64,000 nt of DNA from Micromonospora tarapacensis (GCF_019697375.1 NZ_JAHCDI010000003.1:682001-746000); one strand, 5' to 3'; shown: positions 37,201-45,963, counted from the first letter of the stretch. Made by a program: numbers and translations. The notes: generated by a model from the sequence alone, not told the origin.

Positions 37201-37865
37201 CGATGCTCGCCGAGGACGCCAGCGTCGACCGGGGCGCACTGCTGGACTACGTGGCCGCCCGGTTCGACGCGATCGAGTTGGCGGCCCGCTGGATGGTCGG
37301 GCCGGAGCGGGCCCGCGCCGAGGCGATGGTCGACAAGCTGCTGCGCTGGCTGGCCGCCAACCCGCGCCGGCTGCTCGCCATCGAGCACGAGTTCGCGGTA
37401 CGCCTGGACGACCCGCACCGGCCGGTCGAGCTGACCGGCCGGGTGGACCGGCTGGAGGTCGACGCGGACGGCCGGCTGGTGGTGGTGGACCTGAAGACCG
37501 GCAAGTCCACCGCCGTCACCGAGAGTGAGGTGGCCGAGCATCCGCAGCTGGGTGCGTACCAGGCTGCCGTGGAGGCGGGGGCGTTCGCCGAGTTCGGCGA
37601 CGAACCCGGGGGGGCGGCACTGGTGCAGCTCGGCACCGGCGCCAAGGACGCCCGGGAGCAGGCCCAGCCACCGTCGACCGACGGTCCTGAGGCCGGCTGG
37701 GCGACCGCGCTCGTCCGCCGTACCGCCGATACGATGGCCGCCGCCACCTTCGCCGCGGTCGCCAACTCGAAATGCCGGGTGTGCCCGGTCCGCGCCAGCT
37801 GCCCGGTTTCCGGGCAGGGGCGTCAGGTGGTCGAGCCGCCGACCGTCCGGCAGCGCGAGGAGTGA
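34284..37865 (+). CDS. adnA: AdnA-like helicase-nuclease subunit (frameshifts near 34380 and 35360)
   Basis: Upstream subunit of a mycobacterial-type AdnAB motor-nuclease for double-strand break end resection. The N-terminal UvrD-like motor has Walker A GGPGTGKT and motif II YVDELADTD; later EVRTFSSTTSEAAW and AHAAKGLEWDLV. The C-terminal nuclease has VVDLKTGKS and Cys residues CRVCPVRASCP for an iron-sulfur cluster. The frame shifts near 34380 (after HPEADP) and near 35360, where one added C restores YRAG-RLLAASTRLARR. A six-unit pentapeptide linker separates motor and nuclease. The adnA/adnB assignment rests on gene order. Confidence 0.82.
36663..36752 (+). repeat. Six 15-bp units inside adnA encoding Asp-Pro-Gly-Pro-Pro/Ala
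   Basis: GATCCCGGCCCG begins at 36663, 36678, 36693, 36708, 36723 and 36738. It encodes a Pro/Gly-rich linker between the motor and nuclease modules. Unit length is a multiple of three, so copy-number change keeps the frame. Confidence 0.85.
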
Positions 37866-37879
37866 GCGTGCGAGCCCCG
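37853..37879 (+). repeat. Partial junction repeat between adnA and adnB
   Basis: GCGCGAGGAGTGAGCGTGCG then AGCCCCG. The adnA stop codon (TGA 37863-37865) lies within this repeat, and adnB starts 12 bases after it. Confidence 0.6.
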
Positions 37880-37890
37880 AAGAAGGCGGC

Positions 37891-40800
37891 ATGACCCAGC
37901 CCGCTCTGTTCAACCCCGCCGCCCCGGCGCCCCGGGCGGCCGACGCCGGCCCTCGGTACACCCCGGTGGAGCTGGCCAAGCTACTGCGCCTGCCGGCACC
38001 GACGCGGGAGCAGGCGGCGATCATCGCGGCACCGGTGGAGCCGCTGCTGGTGGTCGCCGGCGCCGGCTCGGGCAAGACTGAGACGATGGCCGCCCGGGTG
38101 GTCTGGCTGGTGGCCAACTCGTACGTCCGGCCGGAGCAGGTGCTCGGCCTCACCTTCACCCGCAAGGCCGCCGGTGAGCTGGCGCACCGGGTGCGTACCC
38201 GGCTCGACCAGTTGGTCCGCCGGCTGGGCCGGCGCGGGCGGGACCCGCTCGACGACCCGCTCGCGGGAGAGCCGACGGTCGCCACCTACCACTCGTACGC
38301 GGGTCGGATCGTCACCGAACACGGCCTGCGGGCCGGCTACGAGCCCTCCACCCGGCTGCTCACCGAGGCGTCCCGCTGGCAGCTGGTCGACCTGATCGTG
38401 CGCAACTACGACGGCGACATGTCCGAGGTGGACCGGATGCCCAGCACCGTCACCGACGCGGTGCTGGCGCTCGCCGGCGAGCTGGACGAGCACCTGGTCG
38501 ACCCGGACGAGCTGGCCGCCTGGACCGGCCGGTTCTTCGCCGACGTGCAGTCCCGCCCGGGGCGGATCTACGCCGACGTGCGCAAGGCTCTCGCGCTCCA
38601 GCGGACCCGGCTCAGGCTGCTGCCGCTGGTGCGGGCGTACGCCCGCCGTAAGGACGACTTCGAGGCGATGGACTTCGCCGACCAGCTCGCCCGCGCCGCA
38701 CGGGTGGCCCGCGACCATCCGGCGGTGGGCGAGATCGAGCGCAGCCGCTACCGGGTGGTGCTGCTCGACGAGTACCAGGACACCAGCCATGCCCAGGTGG
38801 TGCTGCTCGGCGCGCTGTTCGGCGGCGGGCATCCGGTGACCGCGGTGGGCGACCCCTGCCAGTCGATCTATGGCTGGCGGGGGGCCAGCGCCGGCACCCT
38901 GGACCGCTTCCCGAGCGAGTTCGCCCGCGCCGACGGCGCCCCGGGCCAGGTGCTTGGGCTGACCACCAGCTGGCGCAACCGGCCGGAGATCCTCGCGGTG
39001 GCGAACGCGCTGGCCACCCCGTTGCGCGCCGCCGGCGCCCGGGTGCCCGAGCTGCATGCCGCGTTCAGCGTCGACGATCCGATCCCGCACCGCACCCCGC
39101 GTGGTGCCGCCGCCGGCACCGTGCACTGCGCGCTGCTGCCGACCTACGCCGACGAGGCCGACTGGATCGCCGACAGCCTGCTGGCCTCCTGGCGGGGGGC
39201 GGCCGGGACGCCCGGTGCGCTGCCCGAACAGATCCCGGTCGCGCTGCGCCCGACCACGGCGGTGCTGGTCCGGCTGCGCAGCCAGATCCCGACGATCGCC
39301 GCCGCGCTGCGCGGGCGTGGCCTGCCCGTCGAGGTGGTCGGGCTGGGTGGGCTGCTGGACACCCCGGAGGTGCGCGACGTGGTGTGCACGCTGCGGGTGC
39401 TGGCCGACCCGACCGACGGGGCGGCGCTGCTGCGCCTGCTGACCGGCGCCCGGTGGCGGATCGGGCCGCGGGATCTGGTCGCCCTGCACCGCCGGGCCAA
39501 GGCCATCGCGGCGGCCCGCCGCCAGCTCGCCGACGACGGCGCGCCCGAGATCACCCCCGACCGCCTCGACGAGGCGACCCTGGTCGAGGCACTGGCCGAC
39601 CTGGGTCCCGCGCAGGCGTACTCGGCCGAGGGATATACGCGGTTGCGCGCGTACGCCCGGGAACTGGGCCTGTTGCGGTACCGGCTGGACCAGACGTTGC
39701 CGGAACTGATCGCGGACGTCGAGCGGACCACCGGCCTGGACGTGGAGGTGGCGGTGCGAGCCGGCCGGGACGGCACCGGCGACGCCGGGTTGGCCCGGGG
39801 CCACCTGGACGCGCTGGGCGACGTGGCGGCCCGGTTCAGCGGGGAGTCCCCGGCCGCCACCCTCGCCGGCTTCCTGGCCTATCTCACCGCGGCCGAGGAC
39901 GAGGAGCGCGGTCTCGCCCCGGGCGAGGTGGAGGTGGTCGAGGGTGCCGTGCAGATCCTCACCGCGCACGCCGCCAAGGGGCTGGAGTGGGACGTGGTCG
40001 CGGTGGCCGGGCTGAGCCGGGGGGTGTGGCCGGGACCGGTGCGCAACTCGGACCACTGGCTCGGCGGGCTGGGCGTGCTGCCGTTCCCGCTGCGCGGCGA
40101 CGCGGACGGGCTGCCCGAGCTGGCCCTGGCCGGGGTGGACGACCAGCGCGGCGTGGCCCGAGCGGTAGCCGACTTCACCGACGCCTGGCGGGCCCACGAC
40201 GAGCGGGAGGAACGGCGGCTGGCGTACGTGGCCGTCACCCGCCCGCGCCGCCTGCTGCTCTGCTCCGGTCACTGGTGGGGTGAGGGGACCAAGCGCCCAC
40301 GCGGGCCGTCGGCTCTGCTGCGCGAGGTGCGCGACGCCTGCCTGGACGCCGGTGCCGGTCGTCTGGTCGACGTGTGGGCTCCGGAGCCGGCGCCGGACGC
40401 GGTGAACCCGACCACCGAGGTGGTGCTGCGGGCCGAGTGGCCGGCCGATCCCCTCGGCGCCCGCCGCCCGCCGCTGACCGAGGCGGCGGCGCTGGTCCGC
40501 CGATTCCTGACCGAGGGCGGCGCGGAGGCCCGGCCGGATGAGGCGGTGCCGGACCCGGAGGTTGTCCGGTGGGCTCGGGAGGCCGACCTGCTGCTGGCCG
40601 AGCGGGCGGAGCTGAGCCGGCTCTCCGGCCCGGTCGACGTGGCGCTGCCCGAGCACCTGTCGGTGACGCAACTGGTCGCGCTGCGCCGGGATCCGGCGGC
40701 GCTGGCCCGGGCACTGCGCCGGCCGCTGCCGGCCGAGCCCAACCCGTACGCCCGCCGGGGCACCGCGTTCCACGCCTGGCTGGAGCAGCGGTTCGGGGCG

Positions 40801-41244
40801 GACCGACTGCTCGACACCGACGAGCTGCCGGGGGCGGCGGATGCCGACGCCGCCCCGGACGAGGCGTTGGCCGAGCTTCAGCAGCGCTTCCTGGCAAGCG
40901 AGTGGGCGCAACGGGTGCCGGTCGAGGTGGAGGTGCCGTTCGCCACGGTGATCGGCGGCGTGGTGGTGCGGGGCCGGATGGACGCCGTGTTCCGCCGTCC
41001 CGGCGACCGCTTCGACGTGGTCGACTGGAAGACCGGCGCCCGCCCGGTCGGCACGGCGGCCGAGGTGGCCGCGGTGCAGCTGGCGGTCTACCGACTGGCC
41101 TGGGCGGAGCTGTCCGGCGTGCCGGTCGACCGGGTCGGCGCGGCCTTCCACTACGTGCGGGACGGGGTGACCGTCCGTCCGGCGGACCTGCTCGATGCCG
41201 ACGGGCTGACCCGGCTGGTCAGTTCTGTCCCCGAGTTGCCGTAA
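37891..41244 (+). CDS. adnB: AdnB-like helicase-nuclease subunit
   Basis: A 1117-residue UvrD/PcrA-like motor with C-terminal RecB-type nuclease, intact. Motor motifs: Walker A GAGSGKT (57-63), Ia TFTRKAAGEL, II LLDEYQDTSHAQ, III GDPCQSIYGWRG, IV SWRNRPEI, V LTAHAAKGLEWDVV, VI AYVAVTRPRRLL. Nuclease: GTAFHAWLEQRF, GRMDAVFRR, VVDWKTGARP (catalytic Asp and Lys), then VQLAVYRLAWA. Partner of the preceding gene. Together they should unwind and digest DNA ends, the actinobacterial counterpart of RecBCD/AddAB. ATG 37891 is preceded by GAAGAAGG. Confidence 0.93.
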   Translation: MTQPALFNPAAPAPRAADAGPRYTPVELAKLLRLPAPTREQAAIIAAPVEPLLVVAGAGSGKTETMAARVVWLVANSYVRPEQVLGLTFTRKAAGELAHRVRTRLDQLVRRLGRRGRDPLDDPLAGEPTVATYHSYAGRIVTEHGLRAGYEPSTRLLTEASRWQLVDLIVRNYDGDMSEVDRMPSTVTDAVLALAGELDEHLVDPDELAAWTGRFFADVQSRPGRIYADVRKALALQRTRLRLLPLVRAYARRKDDFEAMDFADQLARAARVARDHPAVGEIERSRYRVVLLDEYQDTSHAQVVLLGALFGGGHPVTAVGDPCQSIYGWRGASAGTLDRFPSEFARADGAPGQVLGLTTSWRNRPEILAVANALATPLRAAGARVPELHAAFSVDDPIPHRTPRGAAAGTVHCALLPTYADEADWIADSLLASWRGAAGTPGALPEQIPVALRPTTAVLVRLRSQIPTIAAALRGRGLPVEVVGLGGLLDTPEVRDVVCTLRVLADPTDGAALLRLLTGARWRIGPRDLVALHRRAKAIAAARRQLADDGAPEITPDRLDEATLVEALADLGPAQAYSAEGYTRLRAYARELGLLRYRLDQTLPELIADVERTTGLDVEVAVRAGRDGTGDAGLARGHLDALGDVAARFSGESPAATLAGFLAYLTAAEDEERGLAPGEVEVVEGAVQILTAHAAKGLEWDVVAVAGLSRGVWPGPVRNSDHWLGGLGVLPFPLRGDADGLPELALAGVDDQRGVARAVADFTDAWRAHDEREERRLAYVAVTRPRRLLLCSGHWWGEGTKRPRGPSALLREVRDACLDAGAGRLVDVWAPEPAPDAVNPTTEVVLRAEWPADPLGARRPPLTEAAALVRRFLTEGGAEARPDEAVPDPEVVRWAREADLLLAERAELSRLSGPVDVALPEHLSVTQLVALRRDPAALARALRRPLPAEPNPYARRGTAFHAWLEQRFGADRLLDTDELPGAADADAAPDEALAELQQRFLASEWAQRVPVEVEVPFATVIGGVVVRGRMDAVFRRPGDRFDVVDWKTGARPVGTAAEVAAVQLAVYRLAWAELSGVPVDRVGAAFHYVRDGVTVRPADLLDADGLTRLVSSVPELP

Positions 41245-41270
41245 ACACTGGCGCCGCGCTGGATCCATGG

Positions 41271-41474
41271 TAAGGTGCCTGCGTTGCAGTTTTGGTTACC
41301 AGCTCTGTTTGCGCCTGGCGGATTGTGGCCCCAGGCGCTCTTTGTTATGTCCGGAGTTCTCCGGGCGGGGCGACCAGAAGCGACAGGCGTTCCGGGCACG
41401 TTCGCACGGGACATTCCTCTTTCAACCCCACAACAGGTGTGGGGTTGACGTTCCGTCAAGGAGACGAAACAAGC
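41271..41474 (+). promoter_or_regulatory. cspA promoter and ~190-base structured leader
   Basis: A -10-like TAAGGT lies at 41271-41276, giving a leader of about 190 bases. Two perfect hairpins are visible. The first has stem GCGCCTGG / CCAGGCGC at 41311-41318 and 41331-41338, followed by U-rich TCTTTGTT (attenuator-like). The second has stem CAACCCCACA / TGTGGGGTTG at 41423-41432 and 41438-41447, ending 12 bases before the ribosome site AAGGAGA. Long structured leaders are known for cold-shock mRNAs; this fold has not been tested. Confidence 0.6.
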
Positions 41475-41678
41475 ATGGCTATTGGCACCGTCAAGTGGTT
41501 CAACGCCGACAAGGGCTTCGGCTTCATCACCCCGGACGGCGGCGGCGCTGACGTCTTCGCCCACTTCTCGGCGATCCAGTCCTCCGGCTACCGCAGCCTG
41601 GACGAGAACCAGCGGGTTGAGTTCGAGGTCGTCCAGGGCCAGAAGGGCCCGCAGGCAGAGAACATCCGCCCCGTCTGA
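41475..41678 (+). CDS. cspA: Cold-shock protein
   Basis: A 67-residue single cold-shock domain. RNP1 is KGFGFI (13-18) and RNP2 DVFAHFSAI; it begins [17 protein letters not shown]. It binds single-stranded nucleic acid and acts as an RNA chaperone. ATG 41475 follows AAGGAGA. Regulation by its leader is likely. Monocistronic, with a terminator hairpin 26 bases after the stop. Confidence 0.97.
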   Translation: MAIGTVKWFNADKGFGFITPDGGGADVFAHFSAIQSSGYRSLDENQRVEFEVVQGQKGPQAENIRPV

Positions 41679-41703
41679 CCCCACGGGTCACCGGCTACCG
41701 GCC

Positions 41704-41740
41704 GGGTCGCCGCCGTGCACGTTCGTGCCGGCGGCGGCCC
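41704..41740 (+). terminator. cspA terminator hairpin
   Basis: GGGTCGCCGCCG / CGGCGGCGGCCC (one G-U pair) with a 13-base loop. A second perfect ten-pair hairpin, CCGACAGTCG / CGACTGTCGG, follows at 41788-41813. Confidence 0.65.
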
Positions 41741-41883
41741 GGCCGTTCGCACGTCCGGCGCCGGAACCTGAGTCGGCAATCAGCCGTCCGACAGTCGGGT
41801 GGGCGACTGTCGGCACCGCTCGGCTGGGCGACGCTGGGGTCCGGGGAGAGCCGGGGGGATCGGCTCGGGTGGGAGGGGCGACC

Positions 41884-42072
41884 ATGCCGGGCTACGCGGC
41901 GGTGCGTGAACTGCTTCTGGTTGTCGCGGTGGCGGTGGTCGGGTTGCTGCTCGCCACGGCGGCGGCATTCACGCCCTGGCCGGTCACGCCCGGCGGGCCC
42001 GCCCCGGCCGGCCTTGTCGGGCTGCACGGCACGCCGGGGTCGACCGACCGGCTCGGCAGCGCGTCCGGCTGA
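41884..42072 (+). CDS. Small single-pass membrane protein, 62 residues
   Basis: ATG 41884 is preceded by GGGAGGGG at five bases. One hydrophobic helix (ELLLVVAVAVVGLLLATAAAF, about residues 9-29) follows a short N-terminus, then a Pro/Gly-rich tail of ~30 residues. No family is recognised. It sits before the M16 peptidase genes, with 125 bases between. Confidence 0.55.
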   Translation: MPGYAAVRELLLVVAVAVVGLLLATAAAFTPWPVTPGGPAPAGLVGLHGTPGSTDRLGSASG

Positions 42073-42184
42073 CCGCGAGGCCCCTCTCGACGTCTCCGGC
42101 GCCGCCGAGACCCCGGTCGACAGGGGCAGGCTGTCAAACGGCTTCCTTCCTCCCGCGCAGACGTCGGCGCGCGCGCCGAGACGT

Positions 42185-42200
42185 TAGGGTCGGATTCGTG
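42185..42200 (+). promoter_or_regulatory. -10 box for M16 peptidase operon
   Basis: TAGGGT at 42185-42190, seven bases before GTG 42198; leaderless layout. Confidence 0.5.
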
Positions 42201-43508
42201 CCGACCCGCAGAGCGAGAATTCCAGCGACGAGCTACCCCGTCGAGCGGTTCACCCTCGACAACGGCCTGCGGGTGGTCCTCACCCCCGATCGCAGTGCCC
42301 CGGTCATCGGGGTGGCGGTCGTCTACGACGTCGGCATCCGGTCCGAGCCCGAGGGACGCACCGGGTTCGCCCATCTCTTCGAGCACCTGATGTTCCAGGG
42401 TTCGGCGAATCTGGAGAAGCTGGCCCACTTCCGGCACGTGCAGGGCGCGGGCGGGACCTTCAACGGCTCCACCCACCTGGACTACACCGACTACTTCGAG
42501 ACCCTGCCCAGCAACGCCCTGGAACGGACGCTGTTCCTGGAGGCCGACCGGATGCGCGGTCCCCGGCTGACCGAGGAGAACCTGCGCAACCAGGTCGACG
42601 TGGTCAAGGAGGAGATCCGGGTCAACGTGCTCAACCGACCGTACGGCGGGTTTCCCTGGCTGACCCTGCCACCGGTCATGTTCGACACGTTCCCGAACGC
42701 GCACGACGGGTACGGTTCGTTCGTCGACCTGGAGTCGGCCACGGTCGCCGACGCCGCCGACTTCTTCCGGCGCTACTACGCCAGCGGCAACGCGGTGCTC
42801 GCGGTCAGCGGCGACATCGACACGGTCGAGGCGGTCGAGTTGATCGAGCGGCACTTCGGCGACGTTCCGGCCCGTCCGGCGCCCGACCGGCCGGACTTCA
42901 CCGAGCCGGGCCTGACCGCCGAGCGGCGCACCGCGTACACCGACCAACTGGCCCCGCTGCCGGCGGTGGCGGCGGCGTGGCGGGTGCCCGACCCGGTCGG
43001 CGACTTCGCCGCCTATCTGCCGTACGTGGTGCTGGCCGAGGTGCTCACCGACGGTGACGCCTCCCGGCTGGTGGAGCGGCTGGTCCACCGCGACCGCGCG
43101 GTGACCAGCGTGGGCGGCTATCTCGGGTTCATGGGGGATCCCTTCGACGTCCGCGACCCCACGGCCCTGCTGCTCCAGGCGCACCTGCCGCCCGGCGGCG
43201 ACGTCGACAAGGTGCTACGCACCCTTGACGAGGAGTTGGACCGGCTCGCCACCGACGGGCCCACCGACGGCGAGTTGGCCCGTACCCAGGCCCGGATGGC
43301 AACCCACCTGCTGCGCGACACCGACGCGGTGCTCGGCCGCGCGCTGCGGATGGCGGTGCTGGAGCAGCAGCGTGGCAAGCCGGAGCTGCTCGGCGAGCTG
43401 CCCCGGCTGGTCGGTGAGGTCACCGACGATCAGGTCCGCGCCGCTGCCGCCGCCCTGCGACCCGAGCGCCGCGCGTCCGTCGAGGTCATTCCGGGAGGTG
43501 CCCGGTGA
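42198..43508 (+). CDS. M16 family zinc metallopeptidase, catalytic subunit
   Basis: A 436-residue pitrilysin/insulinase-family protein with the inverted zinc motif HLFEH (His59, Glu62, His63), an opening ERFTLDNGLRVVLTP and the third-ligand region QVDVVKEEIRVN. No signal peptide, so probably cytosolic. The next gene encodes a second M16 protein without the zinc motif. Such pairs form heterodimers in which the partner supplies the Arg/Tyr substrate site. The stop lies in the first copy of a 47-base repeat. Confidence 0.93.
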   Translation: MPTRRARIPATSYPVERFTLDNGLRVVLTPDRSAPVIGVAVVYDVGIRSEPEGRTGFAHLFEHLMFQGSANLEKLAHFRHVQGAGGTFNGSTHLDYTDYFETLPSNALERTLFLEADRMRGPRLTEENLRNQVDVVKEEIRVNVLNRPYGGFPWLTLPPVMFDTFPNAHDGYGSFVDLESATVADAADFFRRYYASGNAVLAVSGDIDTVEAVELIERHFGDVPARPAPDRPDFTEPGLTAERRTAYTDQLAPLPAVAAAWRVPDPVGDFAAYLPYVVLAEVLTDGDASRLVERLVHRDRAVTSVGGYLGFMGDPFDVRDPTALLLQAHLPPGGDVDKVLRTLDEELDRLATDGPTDGELARTQARMATHLLRDTDAVLGRALRMAVLEQQRGKPELLGELPRLVGEVTDDQVRAAAAALRPERRASVEVIPGGAR

Positions 43509-43614
43509 GCGCGAGGAGTGAGCCGGGTTTGCGAGCCCCGCAGTCGCGAACGAAAGGTTGGGCCTGTTGAGCGCGAGGAGTGAGCCGGGTTTGCGAGCCC
43601 CGCAGTCGCGAACG
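43506..43614 (+). repeat. Tandem 47-bp junction repeat (two identical copies)
   Basis: Copies at 43506-43552 and 43568-43614 are identical and begin TGAGCGCGAGGAGTGAGC. The first copy supplies the stop codon of the catalytic M16 gene; the second encodes the first residues of its partner (SARSEPGLRAPQSR). Confidence 0.9.
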
Positions 43615-44925
43615 CTGCCGCCGCTCGGCCCGACCCGCCGGCTCAAGCTGCCCCGGCAGGCCGAGCGCACGCTCGACAACGGGCTCACCGTGATCGCGGT
43701 ACGCCGACCGGCGGTCCCGCTGGTGGAGCTGCGACTCTGGATGCCCTTCGGGCGGGCCAACCTGGCGCGCGCTCACCTGCTCGCGCAGACCCTGCTCTCC
43801 GGCACGGAGACGATGAGCAGCGTGCAGATCGCCGCGGAGTTGCAGCGGATCGGCGGCGTGCTCTCCGCCGGGCTCGACCCGGACCGGTTGATGATTTCCG
43901 GTGCCGGTCTGGCCACCGGGCTGGACCGGATGTTGGAGCTGCTCGCCGAGGTGCTCACCGGCGCCAGCTACCCGGCCGGCTGGGTGGGCGTCGAGCGGGA
44001 CCGGCTGGTCGACGGGATCCAGGTCGCCCGAAGCCAGCCGGGGCACCTGGCCCGCACGGCGTTGCTGAAGCGGATCTACAGCCGGCACCCGTACGCCGTC
44101 CAGACGCCGGAGCCGGAGCAGGTCAGGGCGGTCCGTCCGGCTGCGCTGCGGACGCTGCACGGCCAGCGGGTGCATCCGGCGGGAGCGGTGCTCGTGCTGG
44201 TCGGCGACGTGCGTCCGGGGCGGGCGTTGGACGCGGTGGAGAAGGCTCTCGGCGGCTGGAACGGCACCGGTCATCCGGCCGGCCTGCCGCCCGCCCCACC
44301 GCTGGAGCCCGGTCCGCTGCTGCTGGTCGACCGGCCCGGGTCGGTGCAGTCGTCGATGCGGGTGGCGTTGCCGGCGATCCCGCGCACGCATCCCGACCAT
44401 GCCGCGTTGCAGCTGGCCAACCTGATCTTCGGGGGCTACTTCTCCTCCCGTTGGGTGGAGAACATCCGCGAGGACAAGGGCTACACGTACGGGCCGCACT
44501 CGGTGATCGAGCACTCGGTGGCCGGCTCGGTGCTGCTCGCCGCCGCCGAGGTGGCCACCGAGGTGACCGCACCGGCGCTGCTGGAGACGAGTTACGAGTT
44601 GGGCCGGCTCGCGACGAGGCCACCCGCGCCGGACGAGTTGGAACAGGCCCGGCAGTACGCCCTCGGCACGCTCCAGCTCGGCGTCTCCACCCAGGCGGGG
44701 CTGGCGTCGCTGGTGAGTGCGTACGCCGGCAGCGGGCTGCGGTTGGACTTTTTGTCCGAGTACGCGGCCCGGCTGGCAAGGGCCAGCATCGACGACGTGG
44801 CGGAGGCCGCCGCCCGATACCTCGCCCCGTCGCGGGCGGTCACCGTCGTGCTCGGCGACGCCGAGCGGGTCGCGGCGTCGCTGGCCAACCTGACCCCGGT
44901 GGAGACCGTGCCGGTGCCGGCATGA
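43567..44925 (+). CDS. M16 family peptidase-like protein, non-catalytic subunit
   Basis: About 452 residues. It has the M16 fold (TLDNGLTVIAVRRPAVPLVELRLWMPFG) but the zinc motif HxxEH is absent at the expected place (LARAHLLAQTLL). The C-half has the Arg/Tyr signature SRWVENIREDKGYTYG. It should be the partner of the preceding subunit. The start is uncertain: TTG 43567 or TTG 43558, both in or next to the repeat, so the first ~16 residues are repeat-encoded and may not be native. The stop overlaps the next gene (ATGA). Confidence 0.9.
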   Translation: MSARSEPGLRAPQSRTLPPLGPTRRLKLPRQAERTLDNGLTVIAVRRPAVPLVELRLWMPFGRANLARAHLLAQTLLSGTETMSSVQIAAELQRIGGVLSAGLDPDRLMISGAGLATGLDRMLELLAEVLTGASYPAGWVGVERDRLVDGIQVARSQPGHLARTALLKRIYSRHPYAVQTPEPEQVRAVRPAALRTLHGQRVHPAGAVLVLVGDVRPGRALDAVEKALGGWNGTGHPAGLPPAPPLEPGPLLLVDRPGSVQSSMRVALPAIPRTHPDHAALQLANLIFGGYFSSRWVENIREDKGYTYGPHSVIEHSVAGSVLLAAAEVATEVTAPALLETSYELGRLATRPPAPDELEQARQYALGTLQLGVSTQAGLASLVSAYAGSGLRLDFLSEYAARLARASIDDVAEAAARYLAPSRAVTVVLGDAERVAASLANLTPVETVPVPA

Positions 44926-45902
44926 GTGGGCGTGGCATGGGTGGGCGTGGCCTGGGTGGGCGTGGCGAGACCGACCCGCCGCTGGCCCGTGCCACACTGG
45001 ACCGGACGGCGCACCGGCGTACCGACGCGCAGTGGCTGGCGCAGGCGTGGAGCGGGGCACGGGTGCTGGTCCTCGATGTCGAGTCCGGCGGGCAGGCGCT
45101 GGTGCGCACCGACACCTCGGTGCCGGCGCTGGTCCTGGCGGAGGCCGATGCCCTGCCACCGGCGCTCGCCACCGGCGCGATGTTTCTCGGCGTCGAACCG
45201 GACGGGGTGCCGGTCTTCTGTGTGCACACCACGCTGGCGGTCGTGCCGAATACCCGGTCGGCCCACCTGCGGAGCGTCGGGCACCTGCTCAGCGACCGCG
45301 ACGCGGGCCTGTTCACCACGGCGCTGGCACTGACCAACTGGCACCTGCGGCATCTCTACCACCCGGTCACCGGCGAGCCGACCCGGGCGGACGAGGGCGG
45401 CTGGTCCCGGGTGGACCCTACGGGCGAGCGGATGTGGCCGCGTACCGACCCGGCGATGATCGTGCTCGTGCACGACCGGGTGGACGGCTCCGACGGGCGG
45501 TGCCTGCTCGGCAACAACGCCACCTGGCCCAGCGTCGAGGGCCGGCGCCGGTTCTCCTGCCTGGCCGGTTACGTCGAGCCGGGGGAGTCGGCGGAGGCCG
45601 CGGTGCGCCGGGAGGTACGCGAGGAGGTCGGCGTCCCGGTCTCCGACATCAGGTACGCGGGCAGCCAGGCGTGGCCGTTCCCCGGCTCGCTGATGCTCGG
45701 CTTCCTGGCCACCGCCGACCCGGAGCATCCAGTGCGGACCGATCCTGCCGAGATCGCCCAGGCGCGCTGGTTCTCCCGGCGGGAGGTCGGTGCGGCGCAG
45801 GCCGGCCGGCCGGTCGATGTGGGCGGCGCTCGGCTGCTGTTGCCCCCGCCGTCGTCGATCGCACTGTTCCTGATCCACCGTTGGCTCGACGGGCACTGCT
45901 GA
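44922..45902 (+). CDS. nudC: NudC-like NAD(H)/NAD-capped RNA pyrophosphatase
   Basis: A 326-residue Nudix protein. The Nudix box spans ~216-238 (GYVEPGESAEAAVRREVREEVG) and is followed by the NudC signature SQAWPFPGS (248-256), which defines NADH pyrophosphatases. The usual four-Cys zinc ribbon before the box (~140-165) is replaced by a His-rich stretch, NWHLRHLYHPVTGEPT, with no Cys. The N-terminus carries a repeated GRGMGGRGLGGRG segment from a 15-base tandem repeat. ATG overlaps the M16 stop. M. tuberculosis Rv3199c is the positional equivalent. Confidence 0.87.
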   Translation: MSGRGMGGRGLGGRGETDPPLARATLDRTAHRRTDAQWLAQAWSGARVLVLDVESGGQALVRTDTSVPALVLAEADALPPALATGAMFLGVEPDGVPVFCVHTTLAVVPNTRSAHLRSVGHLLSDRDAGLFTTALALTNWHLRHLYHPVTGEPTRADEGGWSRVDPTGERMWPRTDPAMIVLVHDRVDGSDGRCLLGNNATWPSVEGRRRFSCLAGYVEPGESAEAAVRREVREEVGVPVSDIRYAGSQAWPFPGSLMLGFLATADPEHPVRTDPAEIAQARWFSRREVGAAQAGRPVDVGGARLLLPPPSSIALFLIHRWLDGHC

Positions 45903-45912
45903 ACGAGTGCGG

Positions 45913-45956
45913 CCCCGGCCCGTGACCGTCGTTGCCGCGGCGGTCACGGGCCGGGG
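45913..45956. terminator. Strong terminator hairpin after nudC
   Basis: CCCCGGCCCGTGACCG (45913-45928) and its perfect complement (45941-45956) form a 16-pair stem, ten bases after the stop. Confidence 0.75.
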
Positions 45957-45963
45957 ACACGGG

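Noticed and set aside
37981..41268. Very long antisense frame opposite adnB
   Set aside because: Long open antisense frames arise from G/C-rich third positions. The + strand has all helicase and nuclease motifs.
44925..44970. Non-coding tandem repeat
   Set aside because: The 15-base units are in frame at the start of the nudC-like gene and are translated.
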